64,000 nt of DNA from Hyposmocoma kahamanoa (taxonomy: Eukaryota; Arthropoda; Insecta; Lepidoptera; Cosmopterigidae), in the NCBI RefSeq assembly GCF_003589595.1, contig NW_020654175.1, positions 1,356,413 through 1,420,412 of the forward strand, read 5' to 3'. Positions within the stretch are counted from its first letter, which is position 1; each line of letters begins with the position of its first letter. The translations under genes and the position numbers were made by a program. The notes under the pieces were generated by a model. That model was not told the origin of the DNA, searched no databases, and saw only the letters and a list, made by a program, of their open reading frames with translations. Below, piece by piece: positions 20,451-32,689 of this stretch.

Positions 20451-22870
20451 CTTACAAAGACAATTTAACGGTATCAACAATGACGTAAAAGTGTTTTTTC
20501 TATATTCATTTCAGGCAAACGCCTTTGAACATAGTATGATTGGAAATGGAAGATACTTGCCAGGAAGATTTGTATTAATTCACGCCTTGACATAGCCCAC
20601 ATTTTAAGCAGAGTTGGCACAAAACATTGCTCTAAACGAAGTTTGGTTTCTTTGTTGAAAATTGTCCTTTCTGAGATCACATCGAGAAAGTACTTATAAA
20701 CGCTAGACTGCGCAGTGAGAATAGGAGGGCTTCGTTGAAAGAGATTTGCTAGGATCGTGCAAAGTGGCGATAGTTTCTGTCTAGGTCTGTGGAAATCCAA
20801 AGGCGTATGTACATATCTTCCAATTTGTTATACGAGTGGTTGTACTCCGTATACTAAAAAAAAATTCACCGCCTTGTACCGCAGACAGCGGACTGAATTC
20901 AATTACTCAAAACTTTATAGTCGTAATAAACCCATCTAAATACCTAACAATTTTCCATATATTGAAGTATTAACATTCCGTCTCAGGGCCTGCGCGTGTT
21001 TTTATGCTAAACGCCTCCATAACCGCCCCGTTATTACCATGGGGGTTCTCGGGGTGTTTTTAATGAACTCTATTTTAGAGTAAGATCTAATATATCTCTG
21101 ATGGTGATAATTATGAACCGTTTTAGAATCTATGCGTTTTGGTGAAAGGTGGTTTAGTGGCGACACAATGGAAAAGAAATTTATTAAAAGGCTCGCCATC
21201 TAAGAAGATGATCGAAGCAACGAATGCAATTGAAGCGAAGAGAAAGGTAATCCTCGGCAGAAATCAAGAAACTAAACTGGGATCTTAGCTTTATGTAGTT
21301 GATATACCATCAATAACATACTTCCGCGTTCCTGATCGGGTCAGTTGGCTCAAGTATTTTCCAATCTCGACACTTTCCATAAAAAAATGTCAAAAAACTT
21401 ACGAGGTAGGCAAGATGAGTTTGTAAGGATTGATACGAATGGAAGAGTCTGCCATCTAACGGCGATGAGCCTCTCTATCCAATGCCTTTGCCAAGTCAGG
21501 ACTGTTATTAATATTTTTTAACAAAAAATAAAGCTGTATCTAATCTACTGTCATCGTTTCAACGGCAAATCAATTTTATCAGCCTAGTGCTTTGCGTTCA
21601 TAAGCTCTTCTAATGTGCAGGTGTCGCGGTGCAAGATAGCCATAATTTGCGGGGAAATACCACAATGACACTGAATAAATAAACTAAAATAGAATATCCA
21701 AAATCTATGTCTACTTCAATGTTGGACTGGAGCATTTAGGTACAAAAACAACGAAATTAACTCCGCAAATGTATCCACAATTAAGAAGACTAATATCGGC
21801 TTCTGAACGTAAATCATGACACTTCTACCGTTTTGGATGAAGGCAGTGACATTTCTGCTCTCGCTTAAACAAACACAGAGGGGGATGTGCAATATCAAAT
21901 TGTTCATGTCCGATGCAGTGGGCGCGTTGTGACAGATTCTGTACGGGTCATTGCCTAGATATAAACATTCTTACGAACAAAACGAATGGGAGACTCAAGT
22001 GTGGACAACTACCTTACTTAACGTATTAATATAGCAATACAGATGTATAGTGGACAACGGTAGAATTTTGGACGCCCTACGGAGGCCCAATGTTATTCAT
22101 TGAATAATAATGTGCCAGAAAAATAAATCAATTTCCTGGTTTCAAACTAGGAAATTCCACCATCGGTACCAGAGATACAAAATTGACTATGGGGCCACAA
22201 CCCAAAACACGAACTTCGATTCCCAAACTGACCCACGATGCTTTACTCCTAAGCAACCGAAATTGTCATAATGATGGCTGAGTTTTCAATTTTTAATTAT
22301 CATTGGTCGGCCAGTGTTGCGTACTGAAGCTAAGCCCTTTCGTTAGAAAAAACCTGTGCCCCTGCAATGAGGCATATTTGGTTGATATTGATGACGATTG
22401 TAATTGTGTAAGCATTTACTAAAAGAGGAAATAAAAATTAGAAAGTTGAAAAAGTGCGCGTTGGATAGAGCCCTAACAAGTCTACATAAGAAAATATGGA
22501 CGGTTTGTCCCAGATTTAATAAGGCAAATATCTAAACTTTAAATCATATTTTATTTGTCCTCGATACGTTAATTTTGCAATCGTTTTGAATCATGTATAC
22601 TGAGAGAATCTGTGCGATTTTTAAATACGAATTCCAACGTGGCGCTAATGTAGTGCAAACGTCTCTAAACACTAACGACGTGTATGGAGCGGATGCCACT
22701 AACGAACCCACTGCACGTTTTTAGTTTCCTCCGATTACTTTAACTCCCGTAAAAATGTTGACCTAACTCTTAAAACGTCAAAGGTCTTTAGATTTATAGT
22801 CGCTCCTCGCATCTTAAATGAATACGCGTACCACAAACAATACTAGAGTAATCCATAAATACCTTTTGAA
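20451..22870. other. Sequence with no recognised gene
   Basis: Short, stop-rich frames on both strands. The minus frame 20474-20800 has no family resemblance I can support. Confidence 0.4.
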
Positions 22871-22884
22871 GGCATGGAAACTGT

Positions 22885-22985
22885 CGCTAACTTTACAGCG
22901 ACATTGTGCCAACGCCCACGCGGTCCGGTGTCGGCGACGGCGCCGGAGAGGCGTCGCCGTCGTTGCCACGCAACAGACTTTAATC
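22885..22985. promoter_or_regulatory. CpG-rich patch, possible promoter or first exon
   Basis: About 100 bases rich in CG ('ggtcggcgacggcgcc'-like composition) in an otherwise AT-rich region. Only composition supports this; no TATA or initiator is decisive. Confidence 0.25.
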
Positions 22986-23618
22986 GGGTCAGGTGTATAG
23001 TGAAATGTGTTTATATCTTAGCAATCACCCCACTGAGTATAGGGCTCTTTTGCATGCAATACTGGTATGGCGTATATAACAAACTTCATTTATTTCACAA
23101 ATACAAATGAAAGAAATACAACATTCCGGCATCACATCCGACTCGAAGGACCAACATGTACGAGTTGCTTGTCTCGTCCAGTAAGTGTCTCAGGGATGAT
23201 GACTCAGGGAGATGTGTAAGATGCTGTAGAAATAATCCAGTCGACCGATAACACGGAAAAATTTCATTGTACTGAAAATTATAATTAATTAATTTTGCGC
23301 ATGCCCAAAGTAGGTTGCGACGTTGCGCATTGTCCGTTGCACAATAATGTACGTTGATCCGTACAAATTATATTAGGTACTAAGTAAAGAAAACACTGTT
23401 CAATTGTGACCTGGGTAGCTAGCAATGGACGCTCCCGTCCCTCAAATTAGGCGAACCAAGAGACAGTCTCAGGAGACAGTGACTCAATCTAATGAAGTTC
23501 CTTTTTTCGATCTTATAGCATAATTGTGAACAACACACAATTTACATAAAGGAAAACAAACACATTTTGATAGTTATTTTAAGTTTACCTACGTTGTAAC
23601 TTAAATGTAATGTCTAAG

Positions 23619-23782
23619 TTAAATAGTCGTAACGGACAACATCCCGATAGTTTGATCGGTGAGAGTCAGATGCTCGGTCTTCAGTAATTTCTGGCAGCTC
23701 TGAATGCCGTTTCGTATGGCGTAAAGGTTACTTTTAAAACCATCCTTAAGGCTCTTTCCAGCGATAGCATATAGAGGTGCTT
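23619..23782 (-). CDS. Unidentified 3'-terminal coding exon (candidate)
   Basis: After an acceptor TTGTTATTTTAG, 54 codons run to a TAA stop, reading APLYAIAGKSLKDGFKSN, LYAIRNGIQSCQKLLKTE and HLTLTDQTIGML. Composition and spacing of hydrophobic residues look like real protein, unlike nearby AT-driven frames. I do not recognise the family. The phase requires one base from an upstream exon that I did not find. It could instead be a transposon-protein relic. Confidence 0.35.
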
Positions 23783-23789
23783 CTAAAAT

Positions 23790-25100
23790 AACAATTTAAA
23801 AAAAGTGGTATTATGGTTTGTTGACCCTGCGACTCCCCCAAACTTAACCTAGAATTTGATAGACCTATCACTACTCGATTTCTCTTAGGATGGAATGGAA
23901 ATTGTCCCATTAGTTCCAGCTCAGGTAAACCTACCGAGGTTTAGCCGCCTAATTTCGGCGCTTTCTATTTTCTTCCAACAATGATATCGGTCCTACTATA
24001 AATCATATCGTATTAAATAATTTAAATTTGATTTCATTGGATAAGTTTGGAAAAAAACATTGCCCTGTTAGACTAGTCGAGTAAACAGTGAATTTTATTA
24101 GGCACCGCGCTAGGCTAGAACAAAATGTGAAAGGGACCGCTACATTTTTGGATCTATGAAATTACTTAACATTAATATTGAAGCTAAGTTCTTAACGTTT
24201 ATTTAAATCTTTTTAAATATTTTAAGTTTAATAGCAAACAATAATTATTTCTATCAAAAAGGTCCTGATTCAAGGAGAAGTGATGAACATTTTGACATTC
24301 CAGTTTTGAGAAGAAAAAATAGAGTTGTACCTACAGTTCCCAGTCTACTTAAACACGTTTTAAAAACATGAATAACTTATTTCCCTGTTCTTATACTTCA
24401 TTGGTAAGACTACTGGTAACAGGCGGATATAAAGCACAAAAACTCGATAAATATTCCACCTATAGGAGATCACGTCCAGCAGTGGAACGTACGATTGATA
24501 CAGCACACATAGCGCATGTAGCAAAAATGTGTTTACTGTAAAACAGTAACCCGACACTATAATAGAAATATCATCTTAGTAGACGTTGCTGCGTTTTGTC
24601 TTCCTGTCAACTCTTTTGTTCGGGAGTATCATAGGGGTTGCTTTTGAGGCCTTTGTCTTTCTTAATGCATTAAGAAAATAACTTTTTGATGATTCATGGC
24701 TATTGTATACTTTCAAGACCGCTCTATTCCGTGTTGATACTGGTCGTATTCCAGAAATATTTAAAAGGAAAACCTTTGGTTTGACGTTTGGATGTTTATT
24801 ACCCAATCATCCTGATACTTCTGGATGGAATCTTTTAACCAATATATACGAACGAAGTACATACCAGAAGGTGGGGGAAAGTAAGAAGGTAAAAGCAACC
24901 CCCTTCCTATATTATGGAAATTCACAAGATACTTATGCTGGCTAGAGACAACACTGCCTAAAACTTATAATACCCCAAAAGTAAGGAAGACACCTGCATC
25001 AGGCACCACTCCTATTTCAAATCAATAATAATTATAATAACTTTTTTAACAATAATAAAATAATATTTTTTCTAAGTTTCAATTTCACTTTAACTTGCGT
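23790..25100. other. Unassigned sequence
   Basis: Contains a reversed SINE-tail scrap near 24465-24492 ('cacgtccagcagtggaacg'). A plus-strand frame 24703-24945 (TALFRVDTGRIPEIFKRKT...) and its antisense frame are both open; neither is recognised. Confidence 0.35.
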
Positions 25101-25118
25101 TTTAAGATTTCAAATCCA

Positions 25119-25661
25119 TTATATACTTTCAAGCTGAAATCGCTTACGTACCACCATAATTTTGTACATAAAAAAAATATAAGACAATCTAGCCTCCCCA
25201 CCCCCAATGAGAGAGCGAGGTAGGCTGCATCTAGGCGCCAGACACGACGGCGCCGGAGTGTATCGACCCAGGAGTGGGGGGCGCGCATGCGTACTACATG
25301 TTTGCGCAGTGATATGGATTTTCTTATTCTTGGTTATGATGGTTTTGAGATGATTAATTTTACATTGATCAAAGCAGACCCGTGCACAGTACTGGGATAT
25401 TTTAGTAATCGGGATGGAATTTAGGATGTTCATATAAAAAAGAACGTGAATGCGTTGGATCAGGAAAGCCAAGATGAAGCGCACTAGAAAGAAACATTGA
25501 GGAAGCCACACCCACTTTACAAACGTTGTTAATAGTTTTATTTGGCAAGGTTCTTCCCTGCTGCGTGGCACTCTGTAACAATCAGAAACCCCACCATGTC
25601 CTTCTGTAGAATCGTAAAAAGCAAATAAGTGATAAATCCAGGAGATGGGTAGCTGCACCAC
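25119..25661 (-). other. 180-codon open frame, unrecognised
   Basis: One of the longest open frames in the window outside the LINE. It has Cys, Arg and Ile/Lys-rich patches and no domain I can name. Its 3' part crosses a GC-rich patch (25190-25290). It may be chance or a decayed mobile-element frame. Confidence 0.2.
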
Positions 25662-26007
25662 TGTTTATGTAAAGCAATATAATTTTTAAAACTATAATGG
25701 TTATTATTCTCTAAACGATTATCTTAGTAACAGGTCCGACAATTCGTGAAGATAGTGGAAGAAACTTCGGGAGAAGCTCTGAAATATCGAGCGATTGACA
25801 AACCAGCATAACTTGATAATAAAACTGTAATTAAGTGATCGAAGGACGGCGATCGTCAACCACAAGGTTGAAAAAAAAGTTGGGAAATCGGGGAAATAGC
25901 AACTTCGGAGGTATGTGAAGTTAAAGTAGATCATGGCCAAATCCATCCTCCTAGAAACCCCTGAGTCGGTAGGTTGGATGTTAGTACAGGCAGATCAAGA
26001 CACGACA

Positions 26008-26065
26008 TTCGTCAAAAGGGACAATTGCCTAACATCGATGTTAGGTGATTGTCCTTTTTGACGAG
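26008..26065. repeat. Near-perfect 58-base palindrome
   Basis: Centred at 26036/26037 with no spacer. The core CTAACATCGATGTTAG is perfect, and the outer arms CGTCAAAAGGGACAAT and ATTGTCCTTTTTGACG pair with one G:T. As RNA, about 27 of 29 positions can pair, counting G:U. Confidence 0.8.
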
Positions 26066-27203
26066 AGTCGACCAATGGGACCAATTTTGACCAACTTCTC
26101 TCAAGATCTTTAAAATATCCAGGAAATCTCGTAAGTTCGGTCAGAGTGGTTTTAATATCGGGACACAAAGATACAAGCATATTATAAACCTCTGTGAATT
26201 CCATTACAAATATCTTATACAAGAAATATATTTACATGTAACTGAGAAAAGAAAATCCAAAGATAAATCCGTCAGACATATTGAACTTCCGGCATGGACC
26301 GGATGTCGTGACGATGTCGTCACGGTGTCCGCGCGGGAAACATGAGATGGTCTTTCTATTAGCGAATTAGGGGCGAATCGAGTTAGGGGATGGAGATTGA
26401 GGGTCAGTTTTGGATAAACAGATTTGGAAGTAAATATGTTTAATGGTGTTTTGTTAATGGAAAGAAAAAGATACGATAAATATAAAATATATGATAGGAA
26501 AGATAAACGAGAATGATTTGAATGACAGCTTTTAACTTGTATTTTTGTGCTCAAACATTATAGAGAAAAACATACATATATGTATAAATGGGAATAAACT
26601 AAAAGAATTTACTTTATTTTTCGAACTTCGAAGATCTATCCTAGAAACGTTCATGGCCTCGTATGACTTGGAAGCCGACTCAGACTAACAGGAAAAGGCA
26701 AGAAACAAGAAGACAAAATCATTATTCGGATTCACTTTCTGCTCGAAGTGTTACAAGTGTAACAAGATTTGTCTTGTAGTCATTTTAAGGGTAGGCAGAA
26801 TAATAATAATATAATAATAACATAACGCGCACACTCAACATAGCCCCGCACTAGGGAAATCCTGTGTCGCGGGTGCCATGGACACACACATAGACAACCA
26901 CAAATTACACCCAAACTCACGAGAAGAAGAAGAATGAAGAAGTCAATGTAAAAACTGTGAGTTCTTAAATTATTATATGTATCCTAATGATTGCACGCAA
27001 CATAGAAAAAAAAGACAAACTAGCTGACAATCAATCAACGCAGCGTGAGTTCTAATGCCGTGGAATCAACTCGTTTGTGCAAGCAGGGATGCAAAAAATA
27101 CTAATCAATGGGAATTGAATGACGGGTGGGTTTGGTAATCCTTGCAGGTATCACGCTGTGAATTTGTAGAAAAAAAGTGGAAGAAATTTTGTTTGGTGAC
27201 AGA

Positions 27204-27228
27204 GAGAGAGAGAGAGTGAGAGAGAGAG
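27204..27228 (+). repeat. GA microsatellite
   Basis: An interrupted GA dinucleotide run. Confidence 0.8.
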
Positions 27229-27572
27229 ATTAGCGCAATAAAAATTGATTTTTTTTATTGCAATTTTACTTCAAGAAAATGGAGAACTTAAAGAAAAAAT
27301 ATGGTGATTGTAATTGAAACGTGAAATGTAAGTTATAAGTTGTATTCACAACGTGGATACTATAGGTTTAAGAAACAACAAACAACATAATATTATATAA
27401 CAAATATATGAGTAAATAGAAGATGATACTTGTAATAAATTTGCGGACATACCACAGTCGATAACAAAAAACACTGAAATAGTTATTTCAACATGACTAA
27501 GAATACAATGTCAAAAACATACAGATGAGAATAATTAATAAGAATAAAAGGAATAACACAAAAAAATAATCC

Positions 27573-27743
27573 ATGGACTTTTTTATTGTAGATCTAGTAC
27601 AAATGAAAGTAAAGCAGCTCAAACAAAACAATAATCTCTTAAGATCGAAAACGGTACTACCCCGTAATCCAGAAACGGTAGCACAAATAAAGCCCAATAT
27701 AACACCGCGGGAGGTTTTCAATGAAGTGACTAACGAACGTTAA
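27573..27743 (+). other. 56-codon open frame, unrecognised
   Basis: Reads MDFFIVDLVQMKVKQLKQ ... VLPRNPETVAQIKPNITP and REVFNEVTNER. The Pro/Lys/Asn-rich end resembles the end of gag-like ORF1 proteins of non-LTR elements, but this is only an impression. The antisense frame is also open. Confidence 0.2.
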
Positions 27744-28854
27744 TTATAGGCTGAGAGATGAGAAAATTATACCAAATCGTTGGTTTGCGTGTCACGGGTA
27801 TTTTAATTGAAGAGTTATGTAGAGGATAAATAATGGAGACAAGTGATGATGTGACATCAAAGGGAAAATAATATTAGGTTTGAACCTGGAGGTAATCAAA
27901 TGATTACATCCTATCGATGTGTAATAAGGAGAAAATATTTTAGATACATTGCCGATATCTATCATAAGTTGCTGAAAAATATGAAAATCGTAGGGTATAT
28001 AAATTATATTGCGTTATGGCCTCAGTGATGCTACATAATTCTCAAACTTTTAGTACACTACTTCTTAATAAACATTTGAAAAGTCAGAAATAGAAACTAT
28101 TTACGTGGATAAACTTTAAATCGAATAGCTTATTTACAAGTTTAAGAACAGGTGAAGAGAGATGAACCGGAAAAGGAATATTTAATGTATATTACATATT
28201 ATAATATGCTGTTAAGTAAAATTACAATATTAAAAAAGCGGTTAATATGTAAATAAATATTTGTCAAGTCTGTAAAACTTCATATGCGATATTGATTAGG
28301 ATTTTTTTTTGAAGTAACATAAATAAGCAACTGGCAATTTAAAAAACAATACAGGAGAAATACATTTTTCTGAAAATAATTCAACAGTTAAAAAATTAAA
28401 AGAAGATAAATCCGAAATTTCGTATTTATACAAATATTTTCCTTATTCAAATTCAAATGAGGAAGCCACAAAATTGCCGCTGATAGAAATCAGTACCAAG
28501 AAGGCAATTAATCTTCAAGTACCAATTGTTCAATAAAGGCAGACAATACAAAACATATTATAGCCGAAATGAGGCCGTTTCATAACCAGCTGCCCAAACA
28601 ACAGAACAAACAGAAACTTTCCATGAAAACTAAAAGTTGGAGCACGTGGCTGAACACTTACCTCATACAGGAGCGGCGAGCCATCTCGACGTTTCGTTCC
28701 CACTTTAGATTAATAAACTATACCTTCTCGCTCTCTCACACCCTGTTTTAAAACTACTGTATATTGCAAAAAGTATGAGTTTCAGAAGCGACCCTTGATG
28801 TGCACCAGTTAAATTTTGTAGCTAAGTGCAAAAGTGCAGTAGTTTGGGGCAGGG

Positions 28855-29065
28855 GGTGAGAGAACGGGACCTCCGCCGCAGCGGACGGTCCACGGAGGAA
28901 TGGACCACGACCCCGGCAACGCGCCAGGATCTTGCGATCCGCACTATAAACCTTCTCAAACGCTTGTGAGGGGTCGCGCCGCGCACGCGCCCTGTCACAG
29001 CCCCGTCTTACTCGCACACACCACGCTGAGGGGAGATATTCGGAGGGTGAAGACGGTGAAAGATG
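28855..29065. promoter_or_regulatory. GC/CpG-rich patch, promoter or 5' exon candidate
   Basis: About 200 bases of clearly higher GC, with many CG dinucleotides, between AT-rich flanks. It lies 15 kb upstream of the talin start codon. Frames across it (28754-29074 minus, 28900-29112 plus) are open because of composition and are not claimed as genes. Confidence 0.3.
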
Positions 29066-29069
29066 GAAA

Positions 29070-30065
29070 TGCATCTTGGACTCGGATTTCCGTTCGTGAT
29101 TTCGTTTATTGATTCGTATCGGCCCTCGGGAGTCTAGGGAGTTATTAATCCTCTTATCATGTCACTACGAAATTTAGTGCCGATTCGATTTTATGAAGAC
29201 CAATAAAGTTTTTTTCGATCATCGATACCATTAAATTGTGCCATTAATTTCGCGACCCCATCCCTAATTTCCAAACATCTCGACAAAAGATGCATTAAGG
29301 ATACACCTGTGGTTCGAACTGACAAAAGAGCACTGATCGACAAAACGAGTTCGGTGTTTATAAAATCAACAAAACGCTAAACAAAGTTGAATATCCAAAT
29401 TGACCCTTCTAGAGAAGCCGTTAAAGCAGTATGGAGTACCCTTTAGAAAGATGTGGCGCATAATTAATATGTAAGGGGGTGCGATGGAATAGAAGTAATG
29501 GCTGGCGACGCGAAGGGTTCTGCCTGAGAGCTTGTTGACAGCTCGATTGATACAAATTTTGATGTGTAGATAGCGGATGATGTAAATATTGTTCGAGATG
29601 AATTGAGATGCAATGTTGATAGCAATCAATAGAAATGTTATTATGACATGTGCGCGGTGGAATAATATAGTTTAATTATTTCACAGTGACGTGACAGACG
29701 TCCAATTATTCTGAAATTGTATAAATTTTAGAAAAATTGTAGACGAATTTTTTCTACAATAATGAAACTGAACATCGCATGCACAAGCTTGAAAATATAA
29801 CATATCGCAGTCCAGATAAAACTACGTTCGGAAAAGATTTTGCGCCAGGCTTCATTTCCTTCCAAATGGATGCAGTTAATTTACTACTATGTATTATGTA
29901 CATTTATACTTCGAGACCATGGACGTATTAAAATATGTTTCATGATTAAGTCAAATAATGTGTGAAAATCGTGAAAGTTTAAATCAAAGTACTACATAGA
30001 GGCACCATGCGTTTCCGGAACTGGCCACTTACATAAACAATATTTAAAAAGTAATTACAACTATT
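29070..30065. other. Sequence with no recognised gene
   Basis: Only short frames; nothing identified. Confidence 0.4.
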
Positions 30066-30069
30066 AACA

Positions 30070-30290
30070 CAAAAATCGAACGTTCAGAAAAATTGCTTCG
30101 ATCCGACCGGATTCGAACCGACGTCTTCTAGCATACCGTGCCAGACGCTTACCAACTAAGCCACGGAACGAACCAGCGGACCTCAGGAATTTTTCTATGT
30201 GCGTGTTGTCGTGTCTTTGTATTTGGTTTTTCAACGACTTTTAGTGGTAGCGCCATCTATGAGAAACGTATAAAAAAATGCTTTTAGCGA
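30070..30290 (-). repeat. tRNA-containing dispersed repeat, copy 2
   Basis: Same arrangement as the 655-930 copy, reversed. The B box complement is 'ggattcgaacc' and the tRNA-like part is followed by the 'tcgtgtctttgtatttgg' arm and by 'tagcgccatctatgag'. The D-arm has lost a few bases. A mariner relic starts immediately to its right. Confidence 0.75.
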
Positions 30291-30296
30291 TGAAGC

Positions 30297-30740
30297 ACCA
30301 TGCAAGACGACTATTTATAGCACGTTTGCAGAATTCAAACGCGGTCATGTGAATCTTACTGACGAATTTCGTGATGGTCGCCCGTCCACTGCTGTGAAAA
30401 ACAAAAACACCAATACTGTGCGCCGTATGATCAAAACAGACAGGCATGTGACATACCATGAGATTCGGGCATCTTTACGCATAGGCATGAGTCAAACACA
30501 ATCAATACTACACAACTTGGTACTTGGTGCAACGGGCTGGTATCCGCAACTCGAAGATAAAGCGCCTATCTTGCCAGCTATGCGGTCAACGATTTTCATC
30601 ACCTGAATAGGCTGTCGAAGAGTATGAAAAATATGTTTCACAGATTGTCAGGGAGGAGTGGCATAAATGTTTTCAAAATTGGTCCATTCGTATGAAAAAG
30701 TGCATTAACGCTAACGGAGAATATTTTGAGGAGCAATAAA
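30297..30740 (+). pseudogene. Mariner transposase relic, internally deleted
   Basis: The N-terminal helix-turn-helix part reads FAEFKRGHVNLTDEFRDGRP and VTYHEIRASLRIGMSQTQ, typical of mariner. The frame then jumps to the C-terminus: EEYEKYVSQIV, EEWHKCFQNW and CINANGEYFEEQ before the stop at 30739. The middle with the catalytic D,D34D triad is missing (roughly 200 codons), so it cannot encode an active enzyme. The extreme N-terminus is also absent. Confidence 0.85.
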
Positions 30741-30849
30741 TTCGTTTCTGACCATTTATAGTATTTCCTATTAATTCCGGAAGCTTATAGTGCGCCACAC
30801 GTACGACGCAGTTGTAAAATTTAATATAATACTTTTTCATAAATCTATG

Positions 30850-31610
30850 TTGAATAAAGTATACGCGTGTAAAGCATATTGGTTATATTTATTTATCGCG
30901 GATTTTTACGTAACTAGTTATAGATTTTATCCCACAAAAAAATACCAACAGCAAAACATTTGCTAAGAAACGTGAAGCGTGCAAACTGATGTGTTGGAAC
31001 AACCCAAATGTAAATTCTATGCAACGCAGCGGGAAGCCGGCTCGCTTAAGTGTACGCGATTTGGTGAAAACACAAAAATATTACGTACGTTTAAAAGGAC
31101 GTGGATGGAAATGTGTGGCTGCGGGATGAATTTAAAGATTTTTGCTTGAAATAAGTCTTTTTTCATAGTTCCTAAAATGTAACGTGATTCTTTTTTTAAG
31201 CGAGGTTTATAAACCAAGGATGTGACAGTATATTTTTAATCTTAGCCCACCTCACTGAGACACCTCCGTTTCGCTTTCTTGTCATTTTTTTACATTTTAA
31301 TAAACTTCACAACGCTAACAATTAATGCTATGTAACGATATCAAAGCACCTTCACATTATAAGCTTTAGTGGCACCCTTTGCCGTGTAAATATTGTGACA
31401 GCAACAAGCTCTCACAGCTCTCACGCGTGTCGAGCGTTTTATAGGACTGTAAAGCACTTGAGTTGGTTTACTTTGCATATGATACAGTTTCCACGAGTGT
31501 GAGCATTGCTGTCTATGCAATTATCACGTGGAACAGATATGGAATCAAAATAAATGTGGCTGTTCCTGACAATCATCTTCACAAGTTACAAAAATAATTT
31601 TAAGCGGTTC
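30850..31610. other. Sequence with no recognised gene
   Basis: Nothing identified beyond short frames. Confidence 0.4.
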
Positions 31611-31614
31611 CTTG

Positions 31615-31815
31615 GATGACAAAAAGCTATGGTAGTAACCCGTTTAGCTCTTTCAGAATCTATATTTTAAATAATAAATAATGTAAATAATAAACATGAA
31701 CAAATGTCTATATACAAAGAGCAACCTTGAGAGTTTCTTCCAATGTGACGTTTTGAAATGTAAGAAGCTTATTACCTATGAAATAAAGATATTTTTGTAT
31801 TTTGAACTTTAAATT
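31615..31815 (+). repeat. LINE 3' tail (TTTGAA-type end)
   Basis: 'ggtagtaacccgtttagctc', 'caaagagcaacc', 'gagagtttctt' and 'cctatgaaataaag' match the 3' end of the LINE fragment at 59265-59815. Confidence 0.75.
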
Positions 31816-32024
31816 TGAATAAACACAGGCGCACAGAAAACAATATCATAGCAATATCCCTGAAATCTTCGGGACATAATTATTGTAATATAATATACGA
31901 TCATGTCAACGTAGCAAGCGAAATTTTCTCGGCATCCACTAAAATAGCACAATTTGAAACTTCATGCGGTTCATCAACCGATATACATGAAGTTTCAAAA
32001 TATTTAAATTAACATTTTTCCGTA

Positions 32025-32240
32025 GCAGTAGAGCTCCTTGTGAAAATGTTCGTCCATAAGCATTACTGCGTTCCGGTTTGGAAGGGTAAGGGTGCTCGTG
32101 AAATTATAGGCACATGAGACTTTTCATCTTAACTGTCTCAGGGTGACGGGCGCAGTGGCAATGCCCTTCAGATCGTCGCAATTTAAAGCTCAGAGTGGCA
32201 TTGCAACTGTTATAGATAGGCGTGTCGCTTACTGATATTA
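32025..32240 (+). repeat. Family A repeat copy
   Basis: From 'agagctccttgtgaaaatg' through 'gcattactgcgttccgg' to 'gcgtgtcgctta'. Confidence 0.8.
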
Positions 32241-32535
32241 TTAAAAAAACGTCGTGGTGACGAAGTCTAAAATTTTCGAATTTCGACCAACAAAATTATT
32301 CAAGACAGTTAAGGGTAAAGATAACAAATGTGTAGAATTGTGAAAAATAAGAAAGTACAGTTTTCCTGATAATTTTTTAATAGGGTGATGACGTGTGAAC
32401 GATTGCAATTAGTCTTCCATAAAAGACAGATGGTGAATAAATTAGGCGGTGCTAAAACAATGAATAGAATTGGCATTTTCAATAAATGTATAGATTTAGA
32501 ATTTAAAAGTTTGCCAGTAATTCATAGTTACTTAC

Positions 32536-32684
32536 CAAATAAAACTTCGAAGTCGATTTCGTAATCTCGTTCGTTCCTATACTAAGTTAAGCTAATTTTC
32601 AGGCACTGTTTGCTGGCTCGAGTTCTAATAAGGCACTTGTTTGGGCGTATCTCTTTCTTCTCTTTCACATTGCAGTCATTTTAC
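32536..32684 (-). other. Candidate non-coding (5'UTR) exon on the talin strand
   Basis: Reading the minus strand, a pyrimidine-rich acceptor (TGTTTCTCTCTTTTCAG) precedes 149 bases that end at a strong donor, G|GTAAGTAA. All three frames stop within about 20 bases, so it is not coding. Position and strand fit an untranslated exon of talin, whose first coding exon has an acceptor but no visible upstream partner. This is inference; it could also belong to a non-coding RNA. Confidence 0.35.
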
Positions 32685-32689
32685 CTGAA

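Larger units (their letters stand above)
25700..28560. other. Sequence with no assigned gene
   Basis: AT-rich with several medium frames on the minus strand (25719-25946, 25995-26222, 26204-26554, 27497-27721). A SINE-tail scrap is at 26800-26930 ('agccccgcactagggaaa'), related to 61.46 kb. Confidence 0.35.

Noticed and set aside
25119..25661. 180-codon minus-strand protein gene
   Set aside because: No recognisable family, no supporting splice or start context, uneven composition; kept only as an unexplained frame.
28754..29112. Overlapping frames in the GC-rich patch
   Set aside because: Both strands are open there because of high GC content; no family is recognised, so only a possible promoter or 5' exon is reported.
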